Assembly (NCBI GenBank): GCA_028703175.1
Contig: JAQVNJ010000001.1
Location: forward strand, 62,001 to 126,000
From: JAAYCB01 sp012744395
Lineage (GTDB): Bacteria > Planctomycetota > Planctomycetia > Pirellulales > Thermoguttaceae
Length of the DNA: 64,000 nucleotides
Direction of reading: 5' to 3'
In this document: in pieces, positions 1 through 9,817 of the stretch
Layout of the letters: the number at the start of each line of letters is the position of its first letter
Numbering within the stretch: position 1 is the first letter of the stretch
Translations under genes and position numbers: made by a program
Notes under the pieces: model-generated
Told to the model about the DNA's origin: nothing
Databases searched by the model: none
What the model saw: only the letters and a program-made list of their open reading frames with translations

Positions 1-45
1 ACAGGGTTGGAGTGCGTACAGGGCCCGCTGCCGCGGGAGCTCGCG

Positions 46-1140
46 ATGGAACCGATAGAACCCCAGGGTCACGAAACGATCGTCCAGGCCCAGGTTGCGC
101 CCCAGGCTGCCGATCCTCCCGGCTACTACCCGCCCCAGCGCCGCGGGCGCGGCGGGGGCCTGTTGCTGTTCTTCATCCTGATCCTTGTGATCGCCTTGGG
201 TTGTTCATTTCTCCTCAACCTGGCCCTGCTCGCCAACCAGACCCCTTCGCGCCCGGGGCGCGCGTTGCAGGAGGAGTACATCGCTCATGACAAGTTCCAG
301 ACCGGCACGGACAAGGTCGCCATCGTTTCGGTGAACGGCGCGATCCTCGGCTACGAGGGGTACCTCAAACAGCAGATCGACCAGGCCAGCGCCGATGAGC
401 ACGTCAAGGCGGTGGTCTTGCGGATCGATTCGCCCGGCGGGACCGTCTCCGCCTCGGATTATTACTATCACCATCTGAGCAGGCTCCGCACCGAATCGAA
501 CAAGCCGATCGTGGTCAGCATGGGCGCCATCGCGGCCAGCGGCGGCTACTATCTCTCGATGGCGGCTGGCCCGAACGAGAAGACGGTCTTTGCCGAGCCA
601 ACGACGTTCACCGGCTCGATCGGCGTTGTGATTCCGCATTACAACTTTTCCGGCCTGCTCGACCAGTTCGGGATCGAGGAGGACAGCGTCGCCAGCCACC
701 GGCTGAAGACGATGGGCAGCCTGGCGCGTGAAATGACCGAGGAAGAACGGGCGATCTTCCAGCAATTGGTGGATGAAGGATTCGCGCGGTTCAAGGCGAT
801 CATCCGCGCGAATCGGCCTACCTTCCAGGACGATGGCGAGGCCCTCGAGAAGCTGGCCACCGGCCAGATCTTCACCGCCGAGCAGGCGAAGCGAGCGGGG
901 CTGGTTGACGAAATCGGCTTCCTGGAAGAGGCCGTCGATCGGGCGATCGAACTGGCCGGCCTCGACCGGAACAACGTCCAAGTCATTCGCTACAAGAGAA
1001 CCCTCGGTTTGGGCTCGCTGTTGCTGGGCGCCAACGCGCGAGGCAGGGCCTTCGATCTGGCCCAGATGATCGACCTGTCCGCGCCGCGCCCCTACTACCT
1101 GGCCACCCAGTTGCCGCTGCTGGTCCGCAGCGGCGATTGA
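46..1140 (+). CDS. sppA: Signal peptide peptidase SppA, S49 family
   Basis: This is a membrane-anchored serine protease that degrades cleaved signal peptides and other membrane fragments. After a Pro/Gly-rich cytoplasmic stretch there is one strong membrane segment (about residues 38-62), followed by a ClpP-like fold. The motif RIDSPGG, the nucleophile motif ASGGYY (catalytic Ser) and the downstream LKTMGS (probable general-base Lys) match the Ser/Lys dyad of the short, bacillus-type SppA. The length of 364 aa fits this single-domain form rather than the double-length E. coli enzyme. The ATG at 46 is preceded by GGGAG at about 7 bp, so it is preferred over codons further upstream. The gene converges on pepT. 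Confidence 0.9.
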   Translation: MEPIEPQGHETIVQAQVAPQAADPPGYYPPQRRGRGGGLLLFFILILVIALGCSFLLNLALLANQTPSRPGRALQEEYIAHDKFQTGTDKVAIVSVNGAILGYEGYLKQQIDQASADEHVKAVVLRIDSPGGTVSASDYYYHHLSRLRTESNKPIVVSMGAIAASGGYYLSMAAGPNEKTVFAEPTTFTGSIGVVIPHYNFSGLLDQFGIEEDSVASHRLKTMGSLAREMTEEERAIFQQLVDEGFARFKAIIRANRPTFQDDGEALEKLATGQIFTAEQAKRAGLVDEIGFLEEAVDRAIELAGLDRNNVQVIRYKRTLGLGSLLLGANARGRAFDLAQMIDLSAPRPYYLATQLPLLVRSGD

Positions 1141-1248
1141 ACCCGCGCCCGAGCAAGTCTCCCCCCCCGGTCGCTTCCGGCAGCGCCGTGGATGCCGCCC
1201 CAGGGAATTGCGGGCGGTGAAAACGGGGTCTCTCTCCGCCCGCCGCGG

Positions 1249-2514
<1,266 letters not shown>

Positions 2515-2704
2515 CGCGAGTCTTCTCCCCCGGGGAAATGGCAGGGCCCGGCCGGGCTGGCCGCCGCGGCATGGCTGCCCCGCCGCAACCGGGCACAACG
2601 GGCAAGCGTGATGCCCACGTGCTTATCTTCGCCAAACCGGGCGTGATTTGGTAGGCTGGGGAGGGGGGTTTTTTCCGCGAGACCCGTTCTGGAGAGGCCA
2701 CGCC

Positions 2705-3526
2705 ATGCCGGCCGCAGATGTCCGCTACCTGGTATTCGATGTCGAGAGCGTCGCCGATCCGCCGCTGATCGCCAAGCTCCAATACGCCGGTCAGAACCTC
2801 AGCGGCGACGAGGCGTTGCAGCGCTACCGGGCGGAGTTGCTGGAGAAATACGACAGCGATTTCATCCCCTACACGTTCCAGGTCCCGATCGCGGTGGTCG
2901 TGGCCAAACTGGCGGACGACTTCCGGCTGATTGACCTGGTGGCGCTGGATGCACCCGAGTTCCGCCCCCACGTGATCACCGAGAATTTCTGGAGAGGCTG
3001 GGAAGCCTACCGTCGGCCGACCCTGGTCAGCTTCAACGGCCGCGCGTTCGATCTGCCGTTGCTCGAGCTGGCGGCGTTCCGCTATGGTTTGAACCTGGCG
3101 GCCTGGTTCCAGACGAGCGCCAGGTCGTATGAGCAGCCGCGGAACCGCTACAATATCGCCGCGCACATCGATCTCCACGAGACCCTGACCAATTTCGGCG
3201 CCACGCGGTTCACGGGTGGTCTCAACCTGGCCGCCACGTTGCTCGGCAAGCCCGGCAAGATGGATGTCCAAGGCGACATGGTCCAGGACATGTACGGGGC
3301 CGGGCGGCTCGCCGAGATCAACGACTACTGCCGCTGCGACGTGCTGGACACGTACTTCGTGTTTCTCCGCACGAGGGTCACCCAGGGCATGCTTTCCCTC
3401 GACGAGGAGCAGCGGATCATCGCGGAGACCAAGTCGTGGCTCGAGCAGCGCGCCCCGGCCCAGCAGGCCTACCGCCTCTACCTTGAGAAATGGGGCGATT
3501 GGCCGAACCCCTGGGCATCCCCGTAG
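2705..3526 (+). CDS. PolB-related predicted 3'-5' exonuclease
   Basis: The product is a stand-alone exonuclease related to the proofreading domain of family B DNA polymerases (the DNA_pol_B_exo2 type). It carries the DEDD-type acidic motifs: YLVFDVESV (Exo I, Asp/Glu) near the N-terminus, LVSFNGRAFDLPLLE (Exo II region with Asp) near residue 110, and YCRCDVLDTYFVFLR (Exo III Asp) near residue 215. The length is 273 aa. The ATG at 2705 has GGAGAGG about 7 bp upstream, so the longer reading from 2648 is not used. It is convergent with rnhA. A role in DNA repair or end processing is inferred from the family only. Confidence 0.85.
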   Translation: MPAADVRYLVFDVESVADPPLIAKLQYAGQNLSGDEALQRYRAELLEKYDSDFIPYTFQVPIAVVVAKLADDFRLIDLVALDAPEFRPHVITENFWRGWEAYRRPTLVSFNGRAFDLPLLELAAFRYGLNLAAWFQTSARSYEQPRNRYNIAAHIDLHETLTNFGATRFTGGLNLAATLLGKPGKMDVQGDMVQDMYGAGRLAEINDYCRCDVLDTYFVFLRTRVTQGMLSLDEEQRIIAETKSWLEQRAPAQQAYRLYLEKWGDWPNPWASP

Positions 3527-3590
3527 GGTGGTGCAAAGCGGTCCAATTCGAACCAGTCGGAATGCCCACGGCCGTCTCGCGGAACCAGAC

Positions 3591-4037
3591 TTAGAGATAC
3601 TTCTGATAGGCCGCCACCGCCAGGGCGTCGCAGCGTTCGTTCTCCGGATGGCCGCTGTGGCCGCGGACGTGGGTGAAGTGAACGCGGTGATTGACCAGCA
3701 ACTGGTCAAGCCGCCGCCAGAGGTCCTCGTTCTTGACGGGCTTGAAGCTCTGCCCCTCGCGGCGCCGCCAGCCGTTAGCCTTCCATTTGGGCATCCACTC
3801 GGAAATCCCCTTGCCCACGTAGGAGCTGTCGGTCACCAATTCGACCCGCGTGGGGCGTTTCAGGGCTTCGAGGCCGCGGATCACCGCCAACAATTCCATG
3901 CGGTTGTTGGTTGTCTCCCGTTCGCCCCCCGAGCGTTCGAGTTCCTTGCCGGTGGCCGGGTGGCGCAACACGAAGGCCCAGCCTCCGGGTCCCGGATTGC
4001 CGCTGCACGCGCCGTCGGTGTAGAGGATTACTTCCAT
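3591..4037 (-). CDS. rnhA: Ribonuclease HI
   Basis: The product is an endonuclease that cuts the RNA strand of RNA-DNA hybrids, for example in primers and R-loops. At 148 aa it matches the classical bacterial enzyme. All catalytic acidic residues are visible in order: YTDGACSGNPGPGG (Asp), NNRMELLAVI (Glu), VTDSSYVGKG (Asp) and ERCDALAVAA (last Asp), with the His-bearing HVRGHSGH loop before the last. The basic-protrusion region WKANGWRRREG is present. No clear ribosome binding site precedes the ATG. The upstream side is occupied by a composite repeat at 4050-4225. Confidence 0.95.
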   Translation of the reverse strand: MEVILYTDGACSGNPGPGGWAFVLRHPATGKELERSGGERETTNNRMELLAVIRGLEALKRPTRVELVTDSSYVGKGISEWMPKWKANGWRRREGQSFKPVKNEDLWRRLDQLLVNHRVHFTHVRGHSGHPENERCDALAVAAYQKYL

Positions 4038-4049
4038 GTTGGGGGAACC

Positions 4050-4225
4050 GTCAGCCGTCAGCTTTCAGGTTACTCGTCATTGGTTGCAGGTTACTGATCA
4101 CGGGTTACAGGTTATCCTTTGTCCCCAAGCTGGAGCTTGGGAACCAGGGGAATGATGGTTGTAACCTGACTACTGAAAACGGACGGCTGACAGCTGATAG
4201 CTGACGGCTGACGGCTGACAGCTTT
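4050..4225. repeat. Composite inverted repeat of TCAGC/GGTTAC tokens
   Basis: A left arm at 4050-4073 (GTCAGCCGTCAGC, then TTTCAGGTTAC) is answered by an imperfect reverse complement at 4161-4191. That arm runs into a series of GACGGCTGACAGC-like units up to 4225. The 16-bp-core palindrome at 4121-4150 sits in the middle. The same tokens recur at 42206-42232 and 43531-43690. There is no coding potential with family similarity. Confidence 0.6.
4121..4150. repeat. Dispersed palindromic repeat, copy 1
   Basis: The core CCAAGCTGGAGCTTGG is a perfect palindrome apart from its central GG pair, followed by GAACCAGGGG. It is shared with copies at 8607-8640, 16453-16480, 29808-29836 and 45446-45478, all intergenic. 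Confidence 0.8.
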
Positions 4226-4232
4226 CAGCCAT

Positions 4233-6014
4233 TCACGCCTCGGTCTCCGCGTCGTCCGACGCGACGCGGACGTGCTTGCGGTCGAACCGCGACTTGCCGA
4301 ACTCTTCGAAATCGGCCGTCAGCGGGGAATCGATCAGCGGCTGCTGCTCGATTTCCCAGGGGAGCCGTACGGTGAAGGTGCTGCCCATGCCCAGCTCGCT
4401 CTCGACTGACACATCGCCGCCGAGCAGGTTGCACAATTCGCGGACGATCGACAGCCCCAGGCCGCTGCCGCCGTACTCGCGGGTCATGGCATCCTTGCCG
4501 GACATGCCGGCCTGGCCCTGGCGGAACTTTTCGAAAATCACCTGCTGGTCTTCCTCGGCGATTCCCACGCCGGTATCGACGACGCGGAGCACGAGGTCGC
4601 CCGGGCCGTCGCGGGCGGCAATCACCTTGATCCGCCCTCCTTCGGGCGTGAACTTGATGGCGTTGGAGAGCAGGTTGTTCAGGATCTGCTGGACGCGCGA
4701 CTGGTCCTGGTGCATCGGCGGCAAGTCGGGCTCGATCTGTTCGACCAGGTCGATGTTCTTCCGTTCCGAGAGCGGGCGGGCCATGTCGCACTGGGCGCCG
4801 ATCACCCGGCCGATGTCGAACGACGAGAGCCGCAGTTCCATCTTGCCGCTCTCGACCTTGGCCAGGTCGAGGACGTTGTTGACCATCTCCAGGAGCAGCC
4901 GCCCCGACTTCTGGATGTTCTGGACATAGCGTTTCTGCTTCGCGTCGAGCGAGTCGATCGAGCCGAGCACGTCGCTGAAGCCGAGAATCCCGTTCAGCGG
5001 GGTCCGCAGCTCGTGGCTCATCGTGGCCATGAAATCGCTCTTCACGCGGTTCATTTCGTAGAGCTGCATGTTGAGCTTCGCCAGCTCGTCGACCTTGACG
5101 TCGAGGCTCACGTTCGCCCGGCGGAGTTCGTCCTGGGCGTCGACAAGGTGGCGGAGCATTCGGTTGAAGGCCAGGGCGAGCGACTCGAACTCGTCGCCCG
5201 TGCGGATATCGGCGCGCATGTTGATTTCGCCCCGGGCGATCGCGTCGCTCACGCCCCGCAGGTGGCGCAAGGGGCGGACGATCACGTAGCGGATCACAAT
5301 GTAGAAGGCGATCATCGCCAGGAACGCGGTGATGATCGCCACGCCCAGAAGGAACCCCCAATAGCGATTGACGGCTTCCATCGTCCGTTCGTTGGGGATC
5401 GTGATCTTGGCGACGGCCAGCAGCTCGTCATCGGCGGGCTTCTGATCGGAGACTCCGGCCATGTTCAACAGCGGAGAGGCGAAGACGTTGCGCGGCGGCA
5501 GTCCCTGGTGACAGAGCGTCGTGCACGACTGGTTCGATCGAATCGCCCGGTAGTAGTAGTACTTCTCGTTGCCCGGCGAAAAGGCCTCGGCCCAATCCTG
5601 CCGCTTGCCGTCCTCCGGCGCCGGCTGCATGAACCTGGCGATCAGGTCCCGCTCGAAATCGTTGACCGGCCGCCCCGGCCCGGAGGCCGGATAGGTGGGG
5701 CTGTCGGGCCGGTAGAGGAAGGTCGTTTCCACACCCTTGTCGTTGAGGGTCTCGGCCATGTTCTGCGACATCTTCGCGATGAACGGTTTGAAGTCGCTGG
5801 TGTCGAGCTTCACCCAATGGACGTCGATCAAGGCCTGGTCGACCAACAGGCCCGCCGTGAGCGGATTCTGTTCGAACACCACCTTCTCGGTCACCTGCCA
5901 GTAGAGCCACAGGCTGAACGCCATGACCACCACCAGGAACACGCCGAAAAGGAAGAGGCACTTGATTTCGAGACTCGTCGCGCCGACGGCGCGACTGATC
6001 GGTCGTCTGGCCAT
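4233..6014 (-). CDS. Membrane sensor histidine kinase with haem-type (DUF3365-like) sensor
   Basis: This is a 593-aa sensor kinase. The order is: membrane segment (residues about 18-40), periplasmic sensor domain (about 45-215), second membrane segment (about 222-245), HAMP linker, HisKA with the phospho-acceptor in MSHELRTPLNG, and HATPase_c with LLSNAIKFTPEGG (N box), DTGVGIAEED (G1) and YGGSGLGLSIVR (G2). The sensor domain contains Cys164-x3-Cys168-His169 (SCTTLCHQG), which resembles the c-haem attachment site of the DUF3365/Tll0287-like sensor family but with three residues rather than two between the cysteines. A redox, oxygen or nitric-oxide signal is therefore plausible by inference. 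No response-regulator gene is adjacent, so it is an orphan here. Confidence 0.85.
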   Translation of the reverse strand: MARRPISRAVGATSLEIKCLFLFGVFLVVVMAFSLWLYWQVTEKVVFEQNPLTAGLLVDQALIDVHWVKLDTSDFKPFIAKMSQNMAETLNDKGVETTFLYRPDSPTYPASGPGRPVNDFERDLIARFMQPAPEDGKRQDWAEAFSPGNEKYYYYRAIRSNQSCTTLCHQGLPPRNVFASPLLNMAGVSDQKPADDELLAVAKITIPNERTMEAVNRYWGFLLGVAIITAFLAMIAFYIVIRYVIVRPLRHLRGVSDAIARGEINMRADIRTGDEFESLALAFNRMLRHLVDAQDELRRANVSLDVKVDELAKLNMQLYEMNRVKSDFMATMSHELRTPLNGILGFSDVLGSIDSLDAKQKRYVQNIQKSGRLLLEMVNNVLDLAKVESGKMELRLSSFDIGRVIGAQCDMARPLSERKNIDLVEQIEPDLPPMHQDQSRVQQILNNLLSNAIKFTPEGGRIKVIAARDGPGDLVLRVVDTGVGIAEEDQQVIFEKFRQGQAGMSGKDAMTREYGGSGLGLSIVRELCNLLGGDVSVESELGMGSTFTVRLPWEIEQQPLIDSPLTADFEEFGKSRFDRKHVRVASDDAETEA

Positions 6015-6057
6015 TTCCGCTCAAATCGGGTTCACGCTCGCGAGACGTAACTCGTTT

Positions 6058-6074
6058 ATTTTACGCAAATTGCG
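6058..6074 (-). promoter_or_regulatory. Possible -10 box and short palindrome before the histidine kinase
   Basis: Reading toward the kinase gene, TAAAAT (6063-6058) follows the odd-centred palindrome CGCAAATTGCG (6064-6074). No good -35 is seen at 17 bp. This is a weak promoter or operator candidate about 45 bp upstream of the start codon. Confidence 0.25.
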
Positions 6075-6099
6075 GCGCTCTGCCAGAGGGAAAAAGGAT

Positions 6100-6170
6100 A
6101 AGGTTCAAGGCTCAATGGCCAGATGGGCGCGACGGGGTCGTTGATCGGGAGCACCGAACTGGCGGAACTT
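6100..6170 (-). repeat. Dispersed 70-bp element, copy 1
   Basis: Read on the minus strand, it begins AGTTCCGCCAGTTCGGTGCT and ends CCTTGAACCTT. It matches the plus-strand copy at 16241-16319: 22 of the first 24 bases are identical, with the same ending and a similar spacing. Short CCTTGAACCTTGG tandem tokens flank it at 6171-6200. It lies between priA and the kinase gene. Confidence 0.65.
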
Positions 6171-6222
6171 GGATTTTGAACCTTGAACCTTGGATTTTGC
6201 AGCCTGCCCGCTGCCCGGTCGA

Positions 6223-8505
6223 TCAGAGCATATCGACCGGATCGATATCCACGATCCACTGGATTTCTTCGGGGGCCTTCCGATCGGCGGTCGCCCGGCG
6301 GATCGCCCGGCGGAGCCGATCGCCGTCGGCAGCCTGGACCTGGATCTGGAAGCGGTACTTTCCGCGGAGTTTGGCGAACGGCGCGGGGGCCGGGCCAAGC
6401 ACACGCGCCCCGGCGTTCTCGGCATCGAGGGCCGCAACCAGCGCCCGCCCCAGGACCTGCGCATACTGTTCGGTTGCCTTTTCCCCCGGCCCGCGGACGA
6501 CAAACCGGGCGATTGTCGAAAACGGGGGATAGGAGAACATCTGCCGGATCGGCAATTCGCCGTTGGCAAACGCCTGATAGTCGTGGCGGACGGCCGCCTG
6601 GATGGCTGGGTGTTCCGGGTTGAAGGTTTGCACGAGTACGCGCCCTCCTTTCTCCCCGCGGCCGGTGCGGCCGGCGACTTGCGTCACCAGGTGAAACGTC
6701 CGCTCCGCCGACCTGAAATCCGGCAGGTGCAGCGCCGTGTCCGCGTTGATCACGCCAACCAGCGTGACGTTCGGAAAGTCGAGTCCCTTGGCGATCATCT
6801 GCGTGCCGAGGAGAATCTTCACCTCTCCGCTGCGAAACGAGTCGAGCGCCCGCTCGTGGGCCCCCCGCGACTGCATCGTGTCGGTGTCCATCCGCAGGCA
6901 GCGGACGCCCGGAAATCTTGCTCTGACTTCCGCCTCGAGCCGCTGCGTGCCCAGGCCGCGGTAGCTGATCCCCGCGAACTGGCAGGAGGGGCAGGCCGCC
7001 GGGGCGGGAATCTGGTAGTCGCAGTAGTGGCACAGGGCAATTTCTTCCGTGCGGTGGTGGGTCAGCGCGATTTCGCACTCCGGGCAGCGGACCACCTCCC
7101 CGCACGAAGGGCACTGAATGTGCGTCGAAAAGCCGCGGCGATTCAGCAGCAGAATCACCTGCCCCCCGTCGCGGATCGCTTCTGCGATCGCCTGGTGGAG
7201 CTGACGGTGGATCGCGCCGCGGGTCGTCCGCGAGCGGAACTCGTCGCGCAGATCGATCGTTCCCACGGCCGGCATCGGGCGGTTGAGCACCCGCCGCGGC
7301 ATTTCCACGAGCCGGTACTGGCCGCACTGGGCGCGGTGCCAACTCTCCAGCGAGGGGGTCGCCGACCCGAGCACGAGCGGGACATTCTCCTGCGCTGCGC
7401 GGCGGAGGGCCACGTCGCGGGCATGGTACCGCGGTGCAGTCTCCTGCTTGAACGAGTTTTCGTGCTCTTCGTCGAGCACGATTAGACCCAGGTTGGGTAC
7501 CGGAGCGAAAACCGCGCTCCGCGCGCCCACGACGACCTGGACCCCCCCGGCGGCGATCCGCTGCCACTCCCAGTGCCGGTCGGAGTCGCTCAGGTGGCTG
7601 TGCAACACGGCCACATGGTCGAAACGCATGCGGAAGCGGCGGACCGTCTGGGGGGTCAGGCTGATTTCCGGGACCAGCACGATCGCTTGCCGCCCAAAAC
7701 GGACCACCTCCTGGATCGCCCGGATGTAGACCTCGGTCTTGCCGCTGCCGGTCACTCCGTGGACCAGCACCGTCGCATGGCGCCGCTGGTTGAGCACCTC
7801 GAGAATCGCCCGCAACCCCGCGTCCTGGTCGGAATTCAACTTCAGGTCCGCTTCCCGGCCGACCGTCGGCTCCGCCCGCCGCGCCGCTTGGACGCGTGCC
7901 CGGCGGGCGGTGATCAGCCCCTTCTTGCGCAGGGCTTGGATCGGGGCCTGGGTACACTTGGCCGCGCGGGCCAGTTCGACCGGGGTCAGCGGTTCCTCGA
8001 CACGGGCGAGCGATTCCATCACGGCCGCCTGTTTTTTGGGCAGGCCCATCTTCCGCCACCTGGCCGCGGCGTCCGCTGCGATGCCCAGCAGCGTGGCCAC
8101 CCGGGTGCCGGCCTGGGCCCTTACACCCGAGGGAACCACCGTCTCCAACACCTGGCCGAGGTCGCAAAGGTAATACTCGGCGATCCACTCCGTCAGCCGC
8201 ATCATCGAGGGCGAAATCAGCGCGTGGCCATCGACGACCGCACGGACCGGCTTGAGCCGAAATCGCCCCGGAGGCTTGACCTCGACGCGGACGCAATACC
8301 CCTCGACGAGGCGATCCCCCTTGCCCAGAGGCACGCGCAGCCGCCGGCCCGGCTCGATCTTGCCGGCCAGGGCGTCGGGCACGAGATAGTCGTACTCGCC
8401 GGGGGCGCCGCCGACGAAGACCACGGTTGCCGCCAGCTGCTCCCCCCGGTCTTCCTCCTCCCAAGGGGCCGGCTCCTCAAACAACCTCCGTTGCTCTTCC
8501 GCCAT
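6223..8505 (-). CDS. priA: Primosomal protein N' (replication restart helicase PriA)
   Basis: The product is a superfamily 2 helicase that reloads the replisome at stalled forks. Visible features are the DNA-binding N-terminal domain, Walker A in VTGSGKTEVY, the DEEH box in LIVLDEEHENSFKQE, ATPSLESW, and the four-pair zinc cluster CPSCGEVVRCPEC ... CHYCDYQ ... CPSC, then GTQMIAKGLDFPNVT and GRTGRGEKGGRV in the second RecA-like lobe. The length of about 760 aa is normal. The start is placed at MAEEQRRLF because the longer reading would overlap nadD on the opposite strand and adds sequence without similarity. The nadD gene is divergent. Confidence 0.93.
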   Translation of the reverse strand: MAEEQRRLFEEPAPWEEEDRGEQLAATVVFVGGAPGEYDYLVPDALAGKIEPGRRLRVPLGKGDRLVEGYCVRVEVKPPGRFRLKPVRAVVDGHALISPSMMRLTEWIAEYYLCDLGQVLETVVPSGVRAQAGTRVATLLGIAADAAARWRKMGLPKKQAAVMESLARVEEPLTPVELARAAKCTQAPIQALRKKGLITARRARVQAARRAEPTVGREADLKLNSDQDAGLRAILEVLNQRRHATVLVHGVTGSGKTEVYIRAIQEVVRFGRQAIVLVPEISLTPQTVRRFRMRFDHVAVLHSHLSDSDRHWEWQRIAAGGVQVVVGARSAVFAPVPNLGLIVLDEEHENSFKQETAPRYHARDVALRRAAQENVPLVLGSATPSLESWHRAQCGQYRLVEMPRRVLNRPMPAVGTIDLRDEFRSRTTRGAIHRQLHQAIAEAIRDGGQVILLLNRRGFSTHIQCPSCGEVVRCPECEIALTHHRTEEIALCHYCDYQIPAPAACPSCQFAGISYRGLGTQRLEAEVRARFPGVRCLRMDTDTMQSRGAHERALDSFRSGEVKILLGTQMIAKGLDFPNVTLVGVINADTALHLPDFRSAERTFHLVTQVAGRTGRGEKGGRVLVQTFNPEHPAIQAAVRHDYQAFANGELPIRQMFSYPPFSTIARFVVRGPGEKATEQYAQVLGRALVAALDAENAGARVLGPAPAPFAKLRGKYRFQIQVQAADGDRLRRAIRRATADRKAPEEIQWIVDIDPVDML

Positions 8506-8606
8506 CGCTCCGACCAATCCGTTTATTGACCCGAAACGCCGGACAGGGGTGGCAGGTCCGGTCGCCCGCATTGCCTTCCCTCGCCCCTCATTCCCTCCGC
8601 ACCCTC

Positions 8607-8640
8607 GTTTCCAAGCTCCAGCTCGGGAACCAGGGCAACC
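8607..8640. repeat. Dispersed palindromic repeat, copy 2
   Basis: TTTCCAAGCTCCAGCTCGGG followed by AACCAGGGCAACC lies in the priA-nadD divergent spacer (8506-8746). It is a slightly diverged copy with the centre in the opposite orientation (CTCCAG instead of CTGGAG). Confidence 0.7.
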
Positions 8641-8746
8641 GTCGGTCCTCCTTCGCGCCAACCCTGGCACGATCGGCCGTTTCAGGCTAACATACCCGCA
8701 ATATCCCACGTCCCCCACGGCCCTGCAACCGGGAGATATCGCGGCC

Positions 8747-9358
8747 ATGCGCGTTGGACTGTTCGGAGGCACATTCGATCCGATCCATTACGGACATCTG
8801 TTGCTCGCCGAGGTCTGCCGCGAGCAGTGCGACCTGGACGAAGTCTGGTTCCTGCCCGCTGACGTCCCCCCCCACAAACAGGGCGAAATGGTCTCTTCGG
8901 GGCAGGCTCGCGCGGAGATGATCGAGCTGGCGGTTGCCGGCAACGCCGGGCTTCTTGTCAGTCGCCACGAGTTGGAGCACGGCGGCGTGAATTACACGGT
9001 CGATACGCTCCGCCACTTCCGCGATGAAACGCCGGAGGCGGAGTTGTTCTTCCTGATGGGCGCCGACATGTTCAACGACTTGCCGAATTGGCGCAATGCG
9101 GAGGAGGTCTGCCGGTTGGCGGTTCCGATTGTGGCCCAGCGGGCCGGCGTAAGCCCGCCCGACTACGATTGCCTCCAGTCGATCGCCACGCCGGAACGGA
9201 TTTCCGAGCTGCTCAACTACCAGGTCGAGATGCCGCAGATCGAATTCAGTAGCACCGAGATTCGCAACCGGGTCGCCGAAGGGCGATCGATCCGCTATCG
9301 GACCCCGCGAGCGGTGCAGAAGTACATCGAAACCCACGGGCTCTACCTGCCCACGTGA
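8747..9358 (+). CDS. nadD: Nicotinate-nucleotide adenylyltransferase
   Basis: The product transfers AMP from ATP to nicotinate mononucleotide, forming deamido-NAD in cytosolic NAD synthesis. At 203 aa it has the family length. The nucleotidyltransferase signatures are clear: GLFGGTFDPIHYGHLL (with the HxGH-type motif) at the N-terminus, LIFGADMF-like FLMGADMFNDLPNW, and the C-terminal ISSTEIR-like EFSSTEIRNRV. The start ATG has GGGAGA about 11 bp upstream. Another NAD gene, nadB, lies in this window at 24.1 kb but is not linked to it. Confidence 0.93.
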   Translation: MRVGLFGGTFDPIHYGHLLLAEVCREQCDLDEVWFLPADVPPHKQGEMVSSGQARAEMIELAVAGNAGLLVSRHELEHGGVNYTVDTLRHFRDETPEAELFFLMGADMFNDLPNWRNAEEVCRLAVPIVAQRAGVSPPDYDCLQSIATPERISELLNYQVEMPQIEFSSTEIRNRVAEGRSIRYRTPRAVQKYIETHGLYLPT

Positions 9359-9384
9359 CTCAGGGGCCGCACGTAGGCAGTCGC

Positions 9385-9588
9385 CATCCCATTCCCTACG
9401 CCGAAGGCGTTGAACAGCAAAGCATGCAAGCCACCCGACAATCCACCCGGAAAGGGTCGCACAACGCATCCCAGTTGTGGAACCCTTTCGGGGTTCTTGA
9501 GGCTCCGTGGCTGCATGCCCCAGGGTGCGCCGCTGTGCGGCAACCCTGGGCTTTGCTGTTTAACGCCTTCGGCGTAGGGAATGGGATG
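9385..9588. repeat. 204-bp nested inverted-repeat element with five predicted stems
   Basis: Outer arms 9385-9423 and 9550-9588 are reverse complements at 38 of 39 positions. Inside are further nested stems: 9424-9434 with 9507-9516 (one bulged A), 9446-9457 with 9482-9493 (11 of 12), 9460-9465 with 9474-9479 (CACAAC/GTTGTG), and a separate hairpin 9519-9526 with 9543-9550 extended by 9529-9533 with 9537-9541. The fold is thus a long stem carrying two branches. It fills most of the nadD to 9818 gap. Short reading frames cross it, but their residues simply follow the repeat arms. I take it as a structured DNA or RNA element, not a gene. Confidence 0.8.
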
Positions 9589-9817
9589 ACAACCGGTATA
9601 CTCACATTCTGGTTCCACCCAGGGACGCGGCGCGCACCGGCTTCTTGCCACCCCAGGGCTGTCCCCCTCGAAAGCACCCGGGCTGCCGAGCGTTATATAT
9701 GCCGCCAGTTCGAGCCTGGGTCAGAACCGGGCTGGCGCCGGCCGGCGGCGGCGCGCCGGCCAACCCCGTTCTCTTCCTGCCCGCGGTTTCCGGGGTGTGT
9801 ATCAGGAGGTCAAATCC

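Noticed and set aside
9343..9677. Short frames on both strands across the nested inverted repeat
   Set aside because: The residues translate the two arms and have no independent ribosome binding site. Treated as a spurious product of a structured repeat.
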